64,000 bases of DNA from Fibrobacter sp. UWB11 (GTDB lineage: Bacteria > Fibrobacterota > Fibrobacteria > Fibrobacterales > Fibrobacteraceae), in assembly GCF_900143015.1 (NCBI RefSeq), contig NZ_FSRT01000001.1, forward strand, positions 1,302,001 through 1,366,000. The letters run 5' to 3'. Shown here one piece after another: positions 34,367 to 43,537 of the stretch; the stretch's first letter is position 1, and every line of letters begins with the position of its first letter. A program made the translations under genes and the position numbers. Under the pieces are notes generated by a model that saw nothing but the letters and a program-made list of their open reading frames with translations, ran no database searches and was not told the DNA's origin.

Positions 34367-36895
34367 TTAGCCGAGAGTGACTTCGACCTTGTGGATACCC
34401 TTCGTAAAGACCGGTGCGACGTTGGAATCGATTTCCTGACCGTCAACAACCATCTTAGCCACACCCTTGCAGACGTGGTTCGGGTTCTTCACGGTGATCT
34501 GGTAGGTAGCACCGCGGAACTTACGGGTAGCTTCGAAGCCAGCCCATGCGCTCGGGATGCAAGGATCGACAACGAGGCCATCGAAGCTTGCACGGATACC
34601 GATGATGAACTGCGTTGCAGCCTGGTATGTCCAAGAGCTTGTGCCGGAGAGCCATGCGTTACGGCCCATACCGAACTGCTTGTGTTCGTCACCGAGGATG
34701 TTCTGCGGATAGCAATACGGTTCAGATTCGAAGATGTCGAGGATGCCGTTCTTGGAAGCCGGGTTGATCTGGCAGTAGTATTCGAAAGCCTTGTCGCCAC
34801 GGCCAAGGATCGTTTCGGCAATCATCACCCACGGGTTCGTGTGGAGGAAGATACCGCCGTTTTCCTTTGCTCCAGGAGGATAGGTGGAGATGCCACCAAC
34901 AGCCGGTTCAAAGCCACGGTAACCCGGAGTAGAGCTCTTCACGCCGTACTTGGTGTTGAGGAGCTTGTTCAAGCTGTCCATGCCCTGCACAGCGCGGTCG
35001 CCGAATGCAATGCCGGAGATGACCGGCCAAGACTGGCCGTTGCAGTAAATCTTGCCGTACTTGGCAGAGGAAACGCCGTAGCCGTTGCCATCCTTGTCGA
35101 ACCAACGAGTCCACCACTTGCCGTCCCAAGCGCTGTCGTTGAATGCCTTCTTGACATCTTCGTACCAGCCCTTGTACATTTCAACGGCTTCCTTGTCGCC
35201 GAGAGCTTCTTCAATGCCCATCATTTCGAGCAAAGCCTTTGCGTACAAAGCAGTGTTGAACGTAGATTCTGCACCGAGCGGGAGGTTCATGCAGTCGTTC
35301 CAGTCAGCAAAGCCGAGGAGCGGCAGACCGTGCTTGCCGAGGTGTTCGCGAGAGAACTTGAGAGAACGCTTCAAGTGTTCGAGGACAGTGCCCTTTTCAC
35401 GCTGAGCACGCTTCTTGCCAGCTTCGTAGAACGGAATTTCCTCATCGAGGAGTTCCATCTTGCCGGTTTCTCTGAGGTAGTTAGCAACAGTGAGGACAAT
35501 CCAGAGGTGGTCATCGCCGTACCAGTCTGCGTAAGCCGGGTTGCCATTTTCATCAAGCACGCCCTTCTTTTCGCGGGAGTCACCGGCGTTAGCTTCGTTG
35601 CCGTTATCTTCTTCGAGGGCAAGCGGAGCATACTGGTGCATAGCGTTACCTTCAGGACGCTGCACGGAGAGGAGGTTCTTCGTAAGAACGAGAGCTTCTT
35701 CCGGCATGTGGCTCATGACGCCCATGAGGTCCTGGCTGGAGTCACGGTAACCGATACCGCGGCTGGTGCCGTAGCCCAACTGGTAGAGGGACAGGTAGCG
35801 GCTCCAGTTCTTGGTGGTGTGGCACTGACGCGGGTTGTGCACATTCACCATGGAGTTGAATGCTGCATCCGGAGTGTTCACCTGGATTGTAGAGAGGTAG
35901 TTTTCCCAGAACTTTGCGAGTTCTTCGAAAGCCTTGTCCACGTTCTTGAGATCGCGGTACTTCTTGATAGCCTTGGCTGCAACCTTGAGGCTCTGTTCCT
36001 GACCGAGCTGGGTGCAGGTACGGAAAGTCTTCTTGGCCGCAATCTTGCCAGCGTGGATCATGAGAGCAGCGATGTTGTCGCCACGGTCGCATTCGCTGTT
36101 AGCAAGTTCCTTGTTCTGGAGGCTGAGCGGATTTGCCCAGGAGCCCATTTCGTTCTGGCCGAGGAACACGCGGCGGTCGCCATCGAAGCTACCGACCTTG
36201 CAGTCAGCAGTAACGTAGTTCACGGCGTAGTCGCGCTTCATGTAAGCGTACTGTTCCAAAACAACGTGGCCGTCCTTTTCCCAGTGGCCCTTGAGGGTCA
36301 TGGTCTGCGGAACCCAGTCGGCGTTCGTGAGCTGCTTTTCAGCTTCGAAGTGGCTGAATTCATAAACCGGGATGATGTCCACTTCCTTAGCGCCACCGGC
36401 GATGTTGGTCACCTGGATGTCCTGGAGGAGAGTGTTGGAGCCCGTCGGAACAAAAATCGTCACCTGAACGCGGAGGCCGTAAACTTCGGCAATCCAACGC
36501 ATGTAGGAAAGACCCACGTGGCATTCCCACTTGTCGAGTTTGACGAGAGTCGGAACGTAGAACGGGGAGAAAATCTTGTAGTTCTTGCCATCCTTGATAC
36601 GGATGTAGATAGTGCTGGCCTTGAAGTCAGAGCACGGCATCTGTGCAATGTACTTGGTGATACGGTTGAGAGCCGGGTCGCCTTTGCAAACGAGAGTGCC
36701 GCCGGTCGTATCGACGATACCGCCGAAATTGAGAGTACCGACGTAGTTGCACCACTTGATCGGGGTTGCCGGGGTGGTGAGCACGTATTCTTTTGCAGCG
36801 TCATCAAAGTAGCCATACTTAGCGGCAGAAGCCTTAGCGGTTTTCTTAGCCGGAGCCTTCTTTGCAGCGCTCTTCTTCACTGTTTTTGTAGCCAT
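34367..36895 (-). CDS. GH94 family phosphorylase with an H1-like N-terminal tail
   Basis: The 842-residue product has GH94 features: YGYFDDAAKEYVLTTPATPI at residues 27-46, a beta-sandwich half, then an alpha/alpha barrel. The barrel carries YGTSRGIGYRDSSQDLMGV (about 374-392), YGDDHLWIVLTVANYLRETG and GFADWNDCMN, where D534 is the probable general acid. The family phosphorolyses beta-linked disaccharides or oligosaccharides such as cellobiose, cellodextrins or chitobiose, giving sugar 1-phosphate in the cytoplasm. The acceptor specificity cannot be fixed here. Residues 1-26 (KTVKKSAAKKAPAKKTAKAS) form a Lys/Ala tail like histone H1, not part of the enzyme fold. It follows padR by 148 bp on the same strand. 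Confidence 0.9.
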   Translation of the reverse strand: MATKTVKKSAAKKAPAKKTAKASAAKYGYFDDAAKEYVLTTPATPIKWCNYVGTLNFGGIVDTTGGTLVCKGDPALNRITKYIAQMPCSDFKASTIYIRIKDGKNYKIFSPFYVPTLVKLDKWECHVGLSYMRWIAEVYGLRVQVTIFVPTGSNTLLQDIQVTNIAGGAKEVDIIPVYEFSHFEAEKQLTNADWVPQTMTLKGHWEKDGHVVLEQYAYMKRDYAVNYVTADCKVGSFDGDRRVFLGQNEMGSWANPLSLQNKELANSECDRGDNIAALMIHAGKIAAKKTFRTCTQLGQEQSLKVAAKAIKKYRDLKNVDKAFEELAKFWENYLSTIQVNTPDAAFNSMVNVHNPRQCHTTKNWSRYLSLYQLGYGTSRGIGYRDSSQDLMGVMSHMPEEALVLTKNLLSVQRPEGNAMHQYAPLALEEDNGNEANAGDSREKKGVLDENGNPAYADWYGDDHLWIVLTVANYLRETGKMELLDEEIPFYEAGKKRAQREKGTVLEHLKRSLKFSREHLGKHGLPLLGFADWNDCMNLPLGAESTFNTALYAKALLEMMGIEEALGDKEAVEMYKGWYEDVKKAFNDSAWDGKWWTRWFDKDGNGYGVSSAKYGKIYCNGQSWPVISGIAFGDRAVQGMDSLNKLLNTKYGVKSSTPGYRGFEPAVGGISTYPPGAKENGGIFLHTNPWVMIAETILGRGDKAFEYYCQINPASKNGILDIFESEPYCYPQNILGDEHKQFGMGRNAWLSGTSSWTYQAATQFIIGIRASFDGLVVDPCIPSAWAGFEATRKFRGATYQITVKNPNHVCKGVAKMVVDGQEIDSNVAPVFTKGIHKVEVTLG

Positions 36896-36928
36896 TTTAT
36901 CTCCGTTAGAGAGGGGTTGTTAAAAAGT

Positions 36929-36955
36929 GATTAGTGGTTAGTGGCTAGTGGTTAA
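36929..36955. repeat. Partial interspersed repeat, type B
   Basis: GATTAGTGGTTAGTGGCTAG and the next bases resemble one arm of the type B repeat. It lies 34 bp upstream of the GH94 start; no matching second arm is clear. Confidence 0.4.
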
Positions 36956-37043
36956 GACCGTAGCTCAGGAACCATTAACAATTTTTCGCGGTAAATATAG
37001 AATTTAGACAAGAAAGTAAAAGGCAACGCCCCGAGTTCACACC

Positions 37044-37652
37044 TTATTCCTCTTTCTTCTGATTAAAATCTTCAAAATCGCGGTTACCGAAATTGATATA
37101 GAAATATCCGCCAAGTTTCTGGCTGCGGACCGGGTCGCGCAAGATACCGATAGCGGCACGCACATACTTGAGTTCCACCAAAATGTGGTCGCGGCTCATG
37201 CAGTTGAGGAACGGGCCTTCGGGGTAAAGAGTCGGGCGCGGTTCTTCGGCAATCATCTTTTCAAGATTTTCAATTTCCTGAACAAGTCTACGTTCGTGCA
37301 CCTCGAGCGTACGGATGACTTCCTTGTTCTCGGCACCATAAAGGAACGCAAAACCAAGTGTACGCGGGTCATCGTTAAAGCCGGTCAAATGCTTGAGCAC
37401 TTCCTTGCGGAGAACTTCCCTACCCTTATCCGTAATGTTGAACACCATACGTTCTGGGCGGTTTCCGTCGCGTTCGGAATGACCGACAATGCATTCATTC
37501 TTTTCAAGCGTAATGAGTCTGTTATAGACAGTCGAGGTGCTAATCTTCGCCCAGCGGTCGAGTTCACGGTCACGAATTTCCGTGATGATATCATACCCAC
37601 TGCGTTCGTGCTCCAAAATGAGACCCAGCAATACAAGATCGTAACGATTCAT
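37044..37652 (-). CDS. PadR-family transcriptional regulator
   Basis: The 202-residue product starts MNRYDLVLLGLILEHERSGYDI, the PadR winged helix, with WAKISTSTVYNRLITLEKN as the recognition part and RMVFNITDKGREVLRKE as the wing. A C-terminal helical domain for dimerisation follows. PadR proteins usually repress genes in response to small molecules. A 17-bp perfect palindrome 21 bp upstream suggests autoregulation. The next gene on the strand is the GH94 phosphorylase, a likely target. Confidence 0.9.
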   Translation of the reverse strand: MNRYDLVLLGLILEHERSGYDIITEIRDRELDRWAKISTSTVYNRLITLEKNECIVGHSERDGNRPERMVFNITDKGREVLRKEVLKHLTGFNDDPRTLGFAFLYGAENKEVIRTLEVHERRLVQEIENLEKMIAEEPRPTLYPEGPFLNCMSRDHILVELKYVRAAIGILRDPVRSQKLGGYFYINFGNRDFEDFNQKKEE

Positions 37653-37673
37653 TGAAATTCCTTGATTTTTCGA

Positions 37674-37698
37674 TATTCCAAGTTGGAATAATTGTCCA
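37674..37698. promoter_or_regulatory. Palindromic operator before padR
   Basis: TATTCCAA-G-TTGGAATA (37674-37690) is a perfect palindrome. It overlaps TTGGA-N7-TCCAA (37683-37699), so three half-sites lie side by side. The second part includes TGGAATAATTGTCCA, which recurs 15/15 at 9945-9959. Confidence 0.6.
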
Positions 37699-37874
37699 AA
37701 AGAAAACTACATTATTTTCGAAGAAAAGACTATTCTTGACAAAAAAATCATAAAAAAATTGATTTACATCTGAAAAAACTTTCTGTTCCAAAGTTCGACT
37801 TACCTTTTTTCCGCAATTTAAAGCAATAATCGCAATATTTAGTTTATATTTCTATTGATACGAAATGATATAGT

Positions 37875-40463
37875 ATGGGGAGCTTTGTGCAAAACTTTCA
37901 GAAAACAAAAAAGAAAAACAGGCGACTAAAGTACTCGATAATAAGGTTCGCTCCCCTTATTCTTGTAGTCTATTGGGCCCTCGCGGCTTTTTCTACGTTC
38001 CAAGAAGAAGACAAAATAGCAGTCACGGCGCGCAATAAAGACTATATCAAAGATATCACACTTGCAATGGCAAGCAAGCTCGATGAAATTTTCTCGAACT
38101 CAGTCAAATCCATCGAAGCACTAGCAAATCTGAGCTCGGACGATGCTGAAAGCAACAGATTAAGCGGAGACTACCTCGCCGCCCTCGAAAAGATGGTGCA
38201 ATTCGACCACGTGCACTTCACCGACGCCACCGGTCAAACACGGACTTCATCAAACGATACAATCTATTCCGGCGACAAATGGTTCTTTAACGAAGGAATG
38301 AACGGCAATAGCGGTATATACGTCATTATGCCCACAAACTCATCCATGGCGAACATTGTATTCTATGCACCCGTACAAATTCAGGGAAAAGTTGTCGGCA
38401 TCCTATCATCCTCATTTGATGAAAAAACAATCACAAGGCTCCTCGAATATAAAGTCTACGGCGCAAGCGCCTCAGCGGGAATAGTCAACACCGAAGGTAA
38501 AAGCTTTATTTCCCTTGAATCCATGAAAATTCAACAAACCTCGGTTCAAGGCCAAACTCGACACAGTTTCAAGAGTTTCCTTTACACTGCGCAATTTGAT
38601 AACGAGAACAGGAACAACATAATTCGCGCCTACACTACCCGCACGCCTTCAAGTTATACGTTCAAAGGCGACACGGACGAAATTCATGGCTACATCGCGC
38701 CGCTCCAAACAGTTCCACTTTGCGTTTATTCAAACTTTCCGACAGAAGCAGCCAAAAGCCTCTATTCCATGGGCATAAAAGCCGGCCGAATGTTGCAATT
38801 TTTGCTCATCGTCATATTCGTGGGCTACATAATCTACCTATTGCTCATCCAGTTCTACATCAAGCGGGTTGAATCCCGCGAAAACTACTTTGCCGGCTAT
38901 ATCGCCAAGGCAGAAAGCGAAATCGCAAGAGCAATGATTTACGTCGATGCCGAAAACGGGACCTATGAAGACCTCTCCTCAATGGCCTTGCCATTTCCGA
39001 AAAAAGGTAACCTGGACGACCTCGAACAAGGTTTTATACAAATAAACGACGACCTGCAAAACGGAGATGATTTCAGGCATTTCTTTGAAACCGTTATTAA
39101 GGAACGCAAAATTCACAAAAGAATTTCGAGCGTCGTATTCAGAAGTACAATACCGGATGGATGCCCCGAATACTTCACGATGGCCTACATTCCAGTCCAA
39201 GTAAAATTAAACGTTGTTTACAAAGGAATTATTTTATTCAGAAACATCACAGCAGAAAAATCCAAAGAAATCGAAGCGAATCAAAAGCTTTCGTTCGCAT
39301 TGGCAGCCGCACGCGATGCAAGCAAAGCCAAAACGACATTCCTGTTCAACATGTCGCACGACATTCGCACTCCGATGAACGCGGTAACCGGCTTTACCGC
39401 CATGGCCAAGAAACATCTTGACGAACCGGAAATGGTCAAGGAATACCTGGATAAAATTGACATTGCCGGCAAGCAACTGCTCTCGCTAGTGAACCAAGTG
39501 CTAGAAATGTCGCGTATCGAATCAGGGAAAATCACTCTGAAAGAACAAACATGCGACATTCAAAATGTCATTACCGCGCTCATGACAACTTATGGCACGC
39601 ATGCGGAATCCAAGGGAATCCGGTTCACGGCAACAATCGCGAACGTTGAGCACAGGTTCGTCTCTATCGACAGCGACCGCATCAACCAAATTACGGCAAA
39701 CATTATCGGAAACGCCATCAAATACACACTCGAAGGCGGATGCATCAACTGCACCGTAAACGAGCACCAGTGCGACCGCGAAGGCTATGGCCTATACACC
39801 ATGGTTGTCGAAGACACCGGCATCGGCATGACGCCTGAATTCCAAAAACATATTTTCGATGAATTCACCCGCGAGACGTCCACAACCGTTAGCAACATCC
39901 AAGGAACTGGCCTTGGCATGACTATCGTGAAAAAGCTCATCGACTTGATGGACGGCACAATCGATATTGAATCGCAAAAAGGCAAAGGCACCAAAATCAC
40001 ATTCTCCATTCCCATGAAATGGAGCAAGGAAGCGACAGCCAACGTTATCGAGAAGATTGACGTGAAACCCCAATCGCTCAAAGGCATGCACGTACTGCTA
40101 GTCGAAGACAACGAAATGAATCGCGAAATAGCACAGGAACTTCTGGAAGAAAACGGCATTGTAGTCGATACCGCCGAAGACGGAGACATTGCAGTCGAAA
40201 AAATCCGCAATTCATCACCGCAACAATACGAACTCATCTTGATGGATGTCCAAATGCCGCACATGAACGGCTACGAAGCCACAAGGGAAATCCGTGCGCT
40301 AAACGACCCGCAAAAATCGAACATTCCCATCATTGCCATGACCGCAAATGCATTCGAAGAAGACAAGAAAAACGCCCTCGATGCAGGCATGAATGGCCAC
40401 CTTGCAAAGCCAATCGACGTACAAAAGCTTATTCAAACACTCACAGAATTTAGATCCAACTGA
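37875..40463 (+). CDS. Hybrid sensor histidine kinase with Cache-like sensor
   Basis: The 862-residue product has a membrane helix near 23-40, a periplasmic Cache-like sensor (about 45-300) and a second helix (LQFLLIVIFVGYIIYLLLI, about 308-326). A weak PAS-like region follows (about 340-460). The kinase core has the H-box NMSHDIRTPMNA (phospho-His H495), N-box NIIGNAIKYT, G1 VEDTGIGM and G2 GTGLGM. A C-terminal receiver is present with LILMDVQMP (phospho-Asp D791). It would sense an external ligand and pass phosphate from H495 to D791. No separate response regulator or Hpt lies next to it. The target is unknown. Confidence 0.92.
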   Translation: MGSFVQNFQKTKKKNRRLKYSIIRFAPLILVVYWALAAFSTFQEEDKIAVTARNKDYIKDITLAMASKLDEIFSNSVKSIEALANLSSDDAESNRLSGDYLAALEKMVQFDHVHFTDATGQTRTSSNDTIYSGDKWFFNEGMNGNSGIYVIMPTNSSMANIVFYAPVQIQGKVVGILSSSFDEKTITRLLEYKVYGASASAGIVNTEGKSFISLESMKIQQTSVQGQTRHSFKSFLYTAQFDNENRNNIIRAYTTRTPSSYTFKGDTDEIHGYIAPLQTVPLCVYSNFPTEAAKSLYSMGIKAGRMLQFLLIVIFVGYIIYLLLIQFYIKRVESRENYFAGYIAKAESEIARAMIYVDAENGTYEDLSSMALPFPKKGNLDDLEQGFIQINDDLQNGDDFRHFFETVIKERKIHKRISSVVFRSTIPDGCPEYFTMAYIPVQVKLNVVYKGIILFRNITAEKSKEIEANQKLSFALAAARDASKAKTTFLFNMSHDIRTPMNAVTGFTAMAKKHLDEPEMVKEYLDKIDIAGKQLLSLVNQVLEMSRIESGKITLKEQTCDIQNVITALMTTYGTHAESKGIRFTATIANVEHRFVSIDSDRINQITANIIGNAIKYTLEGGCINCTVNEHQCDREGYGLYTMVVEDTGIGMTPEFQKHIFDEFTRETSTTVSNIQGTGLGMTIVKKLIDLMDGTIDIESQKGKGTKITFSIPMKWSKEATANVIEKIDVKPQSLKGMHVLLVEDNEMNREIAQELLEENGIVVDTAEDGDIAVEKIRNSSPQQYELILMDVQMPHMNGYEATREIRALNDPQKSNIPIIAMTANAFEEDKKNALDAGMNGHLAKPIDVQKLIQTLTEFRSN

Positions 40464-40518
40464 CAAAGTTGCAAATAATTTTTTATAATAAATAACGAAT
40501 TTAAACAAGGAGATAAAT

Positions 40519-41196
40519 ATGAAAACCAAATTCTCACGCCTCACATTATCACTCTTGATTGCAGGAGCACTAGCACTTGTGACAACGACATTCACCGGTT
40601 GCTCGATTCTCAAAAAGATTCAGGCCGCTAAAGTCCTCATCAAGACAAAGATTGAATACAAGGATCTCACCTTTGATAACGTCGATGTTTACGATGACGT
40701 TATGGAACTCGTGAATAACGGCATGAACGGCTTTTTGCCGAATCCGAAGGCCATCATGTTGGTCAAGGACTTGTCTCAGAACATCATCAACAAGAATCTT
40801 GGTAACGCCAACTTTGATGTTTACCTGAACGCCAACAACACGGGCAAGGATACCTTGTGGATCAACAAGCTTCAAATCGAAATCAAGTTCGATACGCTCG
40901 TTACGGTTCCGCTTACTCTCAAGGACACCATCAGACTTGCTCCGGGCGACAACGACCTCCACTTCAACGCAGCATTCCCGTTGGATGCAAAGATCTTCAA
41001 GTTTAAAGAAATCCAGTACTACGGTATCGCAGGCTTTATCGATGTATCCCTCACCGAAGGTGGTGAACCGGTTTCTCAGGACTTCGAAATCAAGAGAGAC
41101 GTAAAGCCCGAAGATGTCGAAAAACTCCAGAACCTCGTCCGCGACAGATTGTTCGATCTTCTCGTGAACAAGTGGCTCGGAAAATTAGCTAAGTAA
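40519..41196 (+). CDS. LEA14-like lipoprotein
   Basis: The 225-residue product has a signal ending in the lipobox FTGC, followed by a domain rich in beta strands. The segment NANFDVYLNANNTGKDTLWINKL and the later PLTLKDTIRLAPGDN resemble the LEA14/WHy (water stress and hypersensitive response) fold found in some bacterial lipoproteins. The function in bacteria is not established. A good ribosome binding site (AAGGAGATAAAT) precedes the ATG. It lies 18 bp before the pepF-like gene and may be co-transcribed with it. Confidence 0.6.
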   Translation: MKTKFSRLTLSLLIAGALALVTTTFTGCSILKKIQAAKVLIKTKIEYKDLTFDNVDVYDDVMELVNNGMNGFLPNPKAIMLVKDLSQNIINKNLGNANFDVYLNANNTGKDTLWINKLQIEIKFDTLVTVPLTLKDTIRLAPGDNDLHFNAAFPLDAKIFKFKEIQYYGIAGFIDVSLTEGGEPVSQDFEIKRDVKPEDVEKLQNLVRDRLFDLLVNKWLGKLAK

Positions 41197-41214
41197 TACA
41201 ATAAAAAAACATAT

Positions 41215-42909
41215 ATGACAAAACGCAATTTTGTTCCGGAAAATTTAAATCCGGACGACGAAAAAGAAATATCAAGATTATATCGCTCCCTCTTGCAACG
41301 CGATATTCCGGTCAATAAAGACAAACTCCGCCAATGGGTTTTGGATTGGAGCGAACTCGAATCGGTACTCGGCGAAGTAAGTTCACGGCGTTATGTAGCA
41401 ATGACTTGTGATACCCGCGACGAGAAGGCGTCAAAAGCCTACGAACAGTTCGTCGAAAATATTCAACCTCTCATGATTGAATACGATGACAAGCTGAACC
41501 GCAAGCTCATGGCGCACCCGTCAAAGGATAGCCTTAAGGATGAATTTGGCGAATGGCTCAAGGGCGTTCAAGTTTCGCTAGACCTGTTCTCTCCGGACAA
41601 TATTCCACTTGAAACCGAAGAAAACAAAGCGATTCAGGCGTACCAGAAAATCACAGGCGGCATGAGTGTCGAGTTCAACGGTGAAGTCAAGACCATGCAA
41701 CAGCTCGCTGCTTACATGGAAAAGACCGACCGCGACCTCCGCGAACGTGCCTGGAGAGCCATGTGGGAACGCCGCCTTAAGGACAAGGAAGCGCTTGATA
41801 AATCTTACGACAAGTTGTTCGGTATCCGAAAACAAATTGCGAAAAATGCTCACTGCAAGGATTTTATCGACTATATCTTCCTTGCAAAGCATCGCTTTGA
41901 CTATACCCCGGCTGACTGCGAAAATTTCCACGAGAGCATCGAAAAGTTCGTGCTCCCGCTGCAAAAGGAAATGTACAAGCGCCGCGCCCAGAAGATGGGG
42001 CTCGACAAGTTGCGCCCTTGGGATTTAGATGTAGACCCGCTGAACAGACCGCCTCTCAAGCCGTACCAAAGCGGTGATGAACTCATCGAAAAGGTCGACA
42101 GCATTTTCGAAAGCATCCACACGCAAGCAGGCAAGTGGGCGCGAGAAATGCAGGCCAAAAAGTTGATCGACCCGGATAGCCGTTTAGGGAAAGCCCCCGG
42201 CGGTTACCAGATCGGTTTTGACGAAAGCCGCCTCCCCTTCATCTTCATGAATTCCGCAAATACGGACCGCGACATTTACACGCTGTTGCACGAATCGGGA
42301 CATTCGTTCCACCAGTTTGCTCTTGCAAAGCAACCGATTTTTGCCTACCGCGATGTTCCTGCCGAATTTGCCGAAGTCGCAAGCATGAGCATGGAGCTCA
42401 TCGGCATGTCGAATCTGAAGCCGTTCTACGGCGACGATCACGAAGCGATTGTCCGCAGCACCGAAGGCGAACTCGCCGATGTGATTTGGCTGTTCCCGTG
42501 GGTCGCAAGCATCGACAGTTTCCAGCACCGTCTGTACAACTTCCCGGAACATACCGCCGAAGACCGCAGCGATATTTGGAGCGAAATCATGGACCGCTAC
42601 GATGCCGGAGTGGATTACAGTGGCCTTGAAGCAGTGCGCAAAAACCTTTGGCAAAAGCAGCTTCACCTGTTCGAATGCCCGTTCTATTATATAGAATACG
42701 GCATCGCACAGATTGGCGCTTTGCAAGTGTGGGCTAACTTCAAGAAGGACCCGCAGAAGGCAATTGACGATTTGTTCAAGGCCGAAAGCCTGGGCAGCAG
42801 TCGTCCGTTACCGGAACTGTTCGCTACGGCCAACATCAAGTTCGATTTCACGCCAAAAACGTTGGAGCCCTTGATGCAAGTCGTATGGGATGAACTGAGC
42901 AAATTATAA
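41215..42909 (+). CDS. M3-family oligoendopeptidase (PepF-like)
   Basis: The 564-residue product has the zinc motif LLHESGHSFHQF (HExxH) near residue 360, followed by EFAEVASMSMELI containing the third zinc-binding Glu. These are M3-family features. The length and N-terminal helical part fit the PepF/oligoendopeptidase F group, which cuts short peptides in the cytoplasm. No ribosome binding site is obvious before the ATG. A strong terminator follows. Confidence 0.9.
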   Translation: MTKRNFVPENLNPDDEKEISRLYRSLLQRDIPVNKDKLRQWVLDWSELESVLGEVSSRRYVAMTCDTRDEKASKAYEQFVENIQPLMIEYDDKLNRKLMAHPSKDSLKDEFGEWLKGVQVSLDLFSPDNIPLETEENKAIQAYQKITGGMSVEFNGEVKTMQQLAAYMEKTDRDLRERAWRAMWERRLKDKEALDKSYDKLFGIRKQIAKNAHCKDFIDYIFLAKHRFDYTPADCENFHESIEKFVLPLQKEMYKRRAQKMGLDKLRPWDLDVDPLNRPPLKPYQSGDELIEKVDSIFESIHTQAGKWAREMQAKKLIDPDSRLGKAPGGYQIGFDESRLPFIFMNSANTDRDIYTLLHESGHSFHQFALAKQPIFAYRDVPAEFAEVASMSMELIGMSNLKPFYGDDHEAIVRSTEGELADVIWLFPWVASIDSFQHRLYNFPEHTAEDRSDIWSEIMDRYDAGVDYSGLEAVRKNLWQKQLHLFECPFYYIEYGIAQIGALQVWANFKKDPQKAIDDLFKAESLGSSRPLPELFATANIKFDFTPKTLEPLMQVVWDELSKL

Positions 42910-42930
42910 ACCTGAAATTAATTAATGCTC

Positions 42931-42960
42931 AAGCCCGCGTCCACGCGGGCTTTATTTTAC
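42931..42960 (+). terminator. Terminator of the pepF-like gene
   Basis: AAGCCCGCG-TCCA-CGCGGGCTT is a perfect 9-bp stem followed by TATTTTAC. Confidence 0.85.
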
Positions 42961-43010
42961 CCCAAAAACCTAAAAATTTTCACTTTTTTTGATTTTTAGG
43001 CACAAATCCC

Positions 43011-43039
43011 TTGACAAACGAAAAAAAATAAGTTATAAT
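43011..43039 (+). promoter_or_regulatory. Consensus sigma-70-type promoter of tRNA-Ser
   Basis: TTGACA, an exact 17-base spacer and TATAAT, 16 bp before the tRNA. Both boxes are perfect matches to the E. coli consensus. Confidence 0.85.
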
Positions 43040-43055
43040 TGGCGCACATCCTAAT

Positions 43056-43140
43056 GGAGGGATGGCCGAGTGGTTGAAGGCGCACGCTTGGAAAGCGTGT
43101 TTACCTTACGGTAACGAGGGTTCGAATCCCTCTCCCTCTT
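43056..43140 (+). tRNA. tRNA-Ser (GGA anticodon)
   Basis: The 85-nt gene folds with acceptor GGAGGGA/TCCCTCT and D stem GCC/GGC. The anticodon stem is CACGC/GCGTG with loop TTGGAAA (anticodon GGA). A long variable arm TTACC-TTAC-GGTAA and a T arm GAGGG-TTCGAAT-CCCTC follow. It reads UCC/UCU codons. The first pair would be G-U and base 73 is T where tRNA-Ser usually has G; CCA is not encoded. rpoZ begins 23 bp downstream with no terminator between. Confidence 0.93.
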
Positions 43141-43163
43141 CTAAAAGTTTTTCGAGGTACCTA

Positions 43164-43478
43164 ATGGCTGAATCTCAAAGAGTTTATCTTGATGATATCT
43201 ATGCTAGTGAAGAATGCCAGGGCTCGGTTTTCCGTGCCGTTGTCATGATGGCTCATGAAGCCCGCTTCATTAACAATCAGTCCAAGCAAGGTTACATCCA
43301 GCTCACCCAGAAGCCGACAACTATTGCTATGAACCGTTTCAAGGAACATAAGCTCACGATGGTTGAAAAGGGCGTTAATGACGTGACTGAAGAAGCTGTA
43401 AAGGCTTCCGTTGCAGAAGTTGCTCCGACTGCAGAAGCAGTTGCTGAAGCAAGTGACGCAGCAGCCGACGCATTCTAA
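43164..43478 (+). CDS. rpoZ: RNA polymerase omega subunit
   Basis: The 104-residue product contains SVFRAVVMMAHEARFINNQS and KPTTIAMNRFKEHKLTMVE. These match the two conserved omega blocks (RFxLVxxAxxRAR and KxTxIAxxEI..). It helps assembly of the beta' subunit into RNA polymerase. The real start is the ATG at 43164 (MAESQRVYL); the open frame further upstream is only a translation of the tRNA gene. The last about 30 residues form an Ala/Glu-rich tail (EAVAEASDAAADAF) not found in many omega proteins. It is probably co-transcribed with tRNA-Ser. Confidence 0.85.
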   Translation: MAESQRVYLDDIYASEECQGSVFRAVVMMAHEARFINNQSKQGYIQLTQKPTTIAMNRFKEHKLTMVEKGVNDVTEEAVKASVAEVAPTAEAVAEASDAAADAF

Positions 43479-43501
43479 TCTTCGAAAAATAAGACTTCAA
43501 A

Positions 43502-43529
43502 AAAGACCGCTTTCGAGCGGTCTTTTTTT
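43502..43529 (+). terminator. Terminator of rpoZ
   Basis: AAGACCGCT-TTCG-AGCGGTCTT is a perfect 9-bp stem with a stable TTCG loop, followed by T5. Confidence 0.9.
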
Positions 43530-43537
43530 GCTTCATC

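Noticed and set aside
34391-36934. Very long open frame opposite the GH94 gene (847 codons)
   Set aside because: The GH94 motifs are on the minus strand; this frame has no recognisable domain and exists because of codon bias.
43062-43163. Open frame through the tRNA-Ser gene fused to rpoZ
   Set aside because: It is the familiar false translation of a tRNA-Ser gene; rpoZ starts at 43164.
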